NCBI GenBank assembly: GCA_022788105.1
Contig: JALEVZ010000031.1
Location: 1-41,239 of the forward strand
DNA length: 41,239 nucleotides
From: Prevotella sp.
Lineage (GTDB): Bacteria > Bacteroidota > Bacteroidia > Bacteroidales > Bacteroidaceae
Direction of reading: 5' to 3'
Shown: positions 40,702 through 41,239 of the stretch, piece by piece
Numbering within the stretch: the stretch's first letter is position 1
Layout of the letters: every line of letters begins with the position of its first letter
The notes under the pieces: model-generated
Told to the model about the DNA's origin: nothing
Databases searched by the model: none
Seen by the model: only the letters and a program-made list of their open reading frames with translations
Program-made: the position numbers and the translations under genes

Positions 40702-41239
40702 TCACTGTCTCTTCACAAGACGGGCCGTCATGACAGCCGACAGTCCTGCGGTCTCTGTACGCAAACGGCTCTTGCCGAGCGACACCGACTCAAAACCAGA
40801 GTCGAGTGCAAGACGCACCTCGTCAATGGAGAAATCGCCCTCCGGACCGACCAAAACGGTCACAGGTTCGTCGTCGATGAGCAGGTTCAGCTCATCGAAC
40901 AGATCTTTACGCTCTACCTCACTGTAGCAATGGGCTATATATCGATGTCCTGTGGTGTGCTGCTTTATGAAATCGGCAAATGGGCACATGGCGTTTACCT
41001 TTGGAAGATAAGGCTTGCGGCTCTGCTTCATTGCCGAAACCACTATCTTCTCTATGCGGTCGACACGCAATGTCTTGCGCTCCGAGAACTTACAATTCAA
41101 GAACGACAACTCATCGAAGCCTATCTCCGTAGCCTTCTCCGCCAGCCACTCCATGCGCTCCATCATCTTGGTAGGCGCTATCGCCAGATGGATGTATGAG
41201 GACCAGTCTTTCTCTTTCTGCACACACTCCTGTATTTCG
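40702..41239 (-). CDS. rsmE: 16S rRNA m3U1498 methyltransferase, C-terminal part
   Basis: Partial gene: the frame is open to the window end, so the N-terminal PUA-like domain is missing. About 179 residues remain. The SPOUT-type core is clear: LAIAPTKMMERMEWLAEKAT, then EKIVVSAMKQSRKPYLPKV, TVLVGPEGDFSIDEVRLA with the SAM knot, and SVSLGKSRLRTETAGLSAVM. RsmE methylates N3 of U1498 in 16S rRNA. It is followed by the DUF4836 gene on the same strand. Confidence 0.93.
   Translation of the reverse strand, partial: EIQECVQKEKDWSSYIHLAIAPTKMMERMEWLAEKATEIGFDELSFLNCKFSERKTLRVDRIEKIVVSAMKQSRKPYLPKVNAMCPFADFIKQHTTGHRYIAHCYSEVERKDLFDELNLLIDDEPVTVLVGPEGDFSIDEVRLALDSGFESVSLGKSRLRTETAGLSAVMTARLVKRQ

Overview
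The window reads as chromosomal DNA of a Bacteroidota bacterium, most likely a Prevotella-like member of the Prevotellaceae. The grounds are the promoter elements (TTTG about 20 nt upstream of TAnnTTTG, seen repeatedly), a short primary sigma factor of about 287 residues, Bacteroidota-restricted families (DUF4836, DUF4301, OmpP1/FadL-type porin, golvesin-domain amidase), a SusA-like starch enzyme and a PPi-type phosphofructokinase. No rRNA, tRNA, transposase, phage gene or CRISPR array was recognised.

Layout. 1-3225 (+): the end of a type I pullulanase, a SusA-like neopullulanase and a small lipoprotein. 3317-4676 (-): the infC-rpmI-rplT operon with its own promoter and without thrS. 5233-7919 (-): an outer-membrane OmpP1/FadL protein and a Gly/Tyr/Trp-rich secreted protein. 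8228-13209: prmA (+), a membrane-anchored GH25 lysozyme (-), PPi-phosphofructokinase (-), a small conserved protein (+) and a PlsC-like acyltransferase (+). 13393-19673: a large secreted amidase-like protein (+), a DUF4301 protein (-) and an MltF-like lytic transglycosylase lipoprotein (-). 19763-25244 (+): hisG-hisD-hisC followed directly by tex. 25453-28547 (+): pyruvate kinase, then two LuxR-type regulators, the first fused to a hemerythrin/RIC-type di-iron domain. 28897-30598 (-): the conserved UPF0237 (ACT)-UPF0210 pair. 30792-34714 (+): thioredoxin, an HrpB-type helicase and the primary sigma factor. 34743-37105 (+): a Lys/Glu-repeat secreted protein and a three-gene cassette of HPr-kinase-like protein, Ser-His S26-type peptidase and PqqD-like protein. 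37378-41239 (-): FtsX-type permease plus ABC ATPase, a DUF4836 lipoprotein and the C-terminal part of RsmE.

Two things stand out beyond ordinary genes. First, a dispersed 139-140 bp intergenic element occurs three times (4953, 16337, 28667), each beside an intrinsic terminator. It is built of a conserved head, three 22-nt modules and a conserved tail. Second, many unrelated intergenic tandem repeats share a period of 21-23 nt (610, 2760, 13243, 25411, 35187, 35365, 37125), often touching stop or start codons, which suggests one generating mechanism. The HprK-like/S26/PqqD cassette is the best candidate for an unusual biological system: it has the look of a peptide- or polymer-modification module without a radical SAM enzyme, and it is bracketed by such repeats.

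Functionally the window joins starch degradation and glycolysis (pullulanase, SusA-like, Pfp, Pyk), translation (infC operon, prmA, rsmE), histidine synthesis, envelope and peptidoglycan turnover (lysozyme, amidase, MltF-like) and stress regulation (hemerythrin-LuxR, rpoD, thioredoxin).
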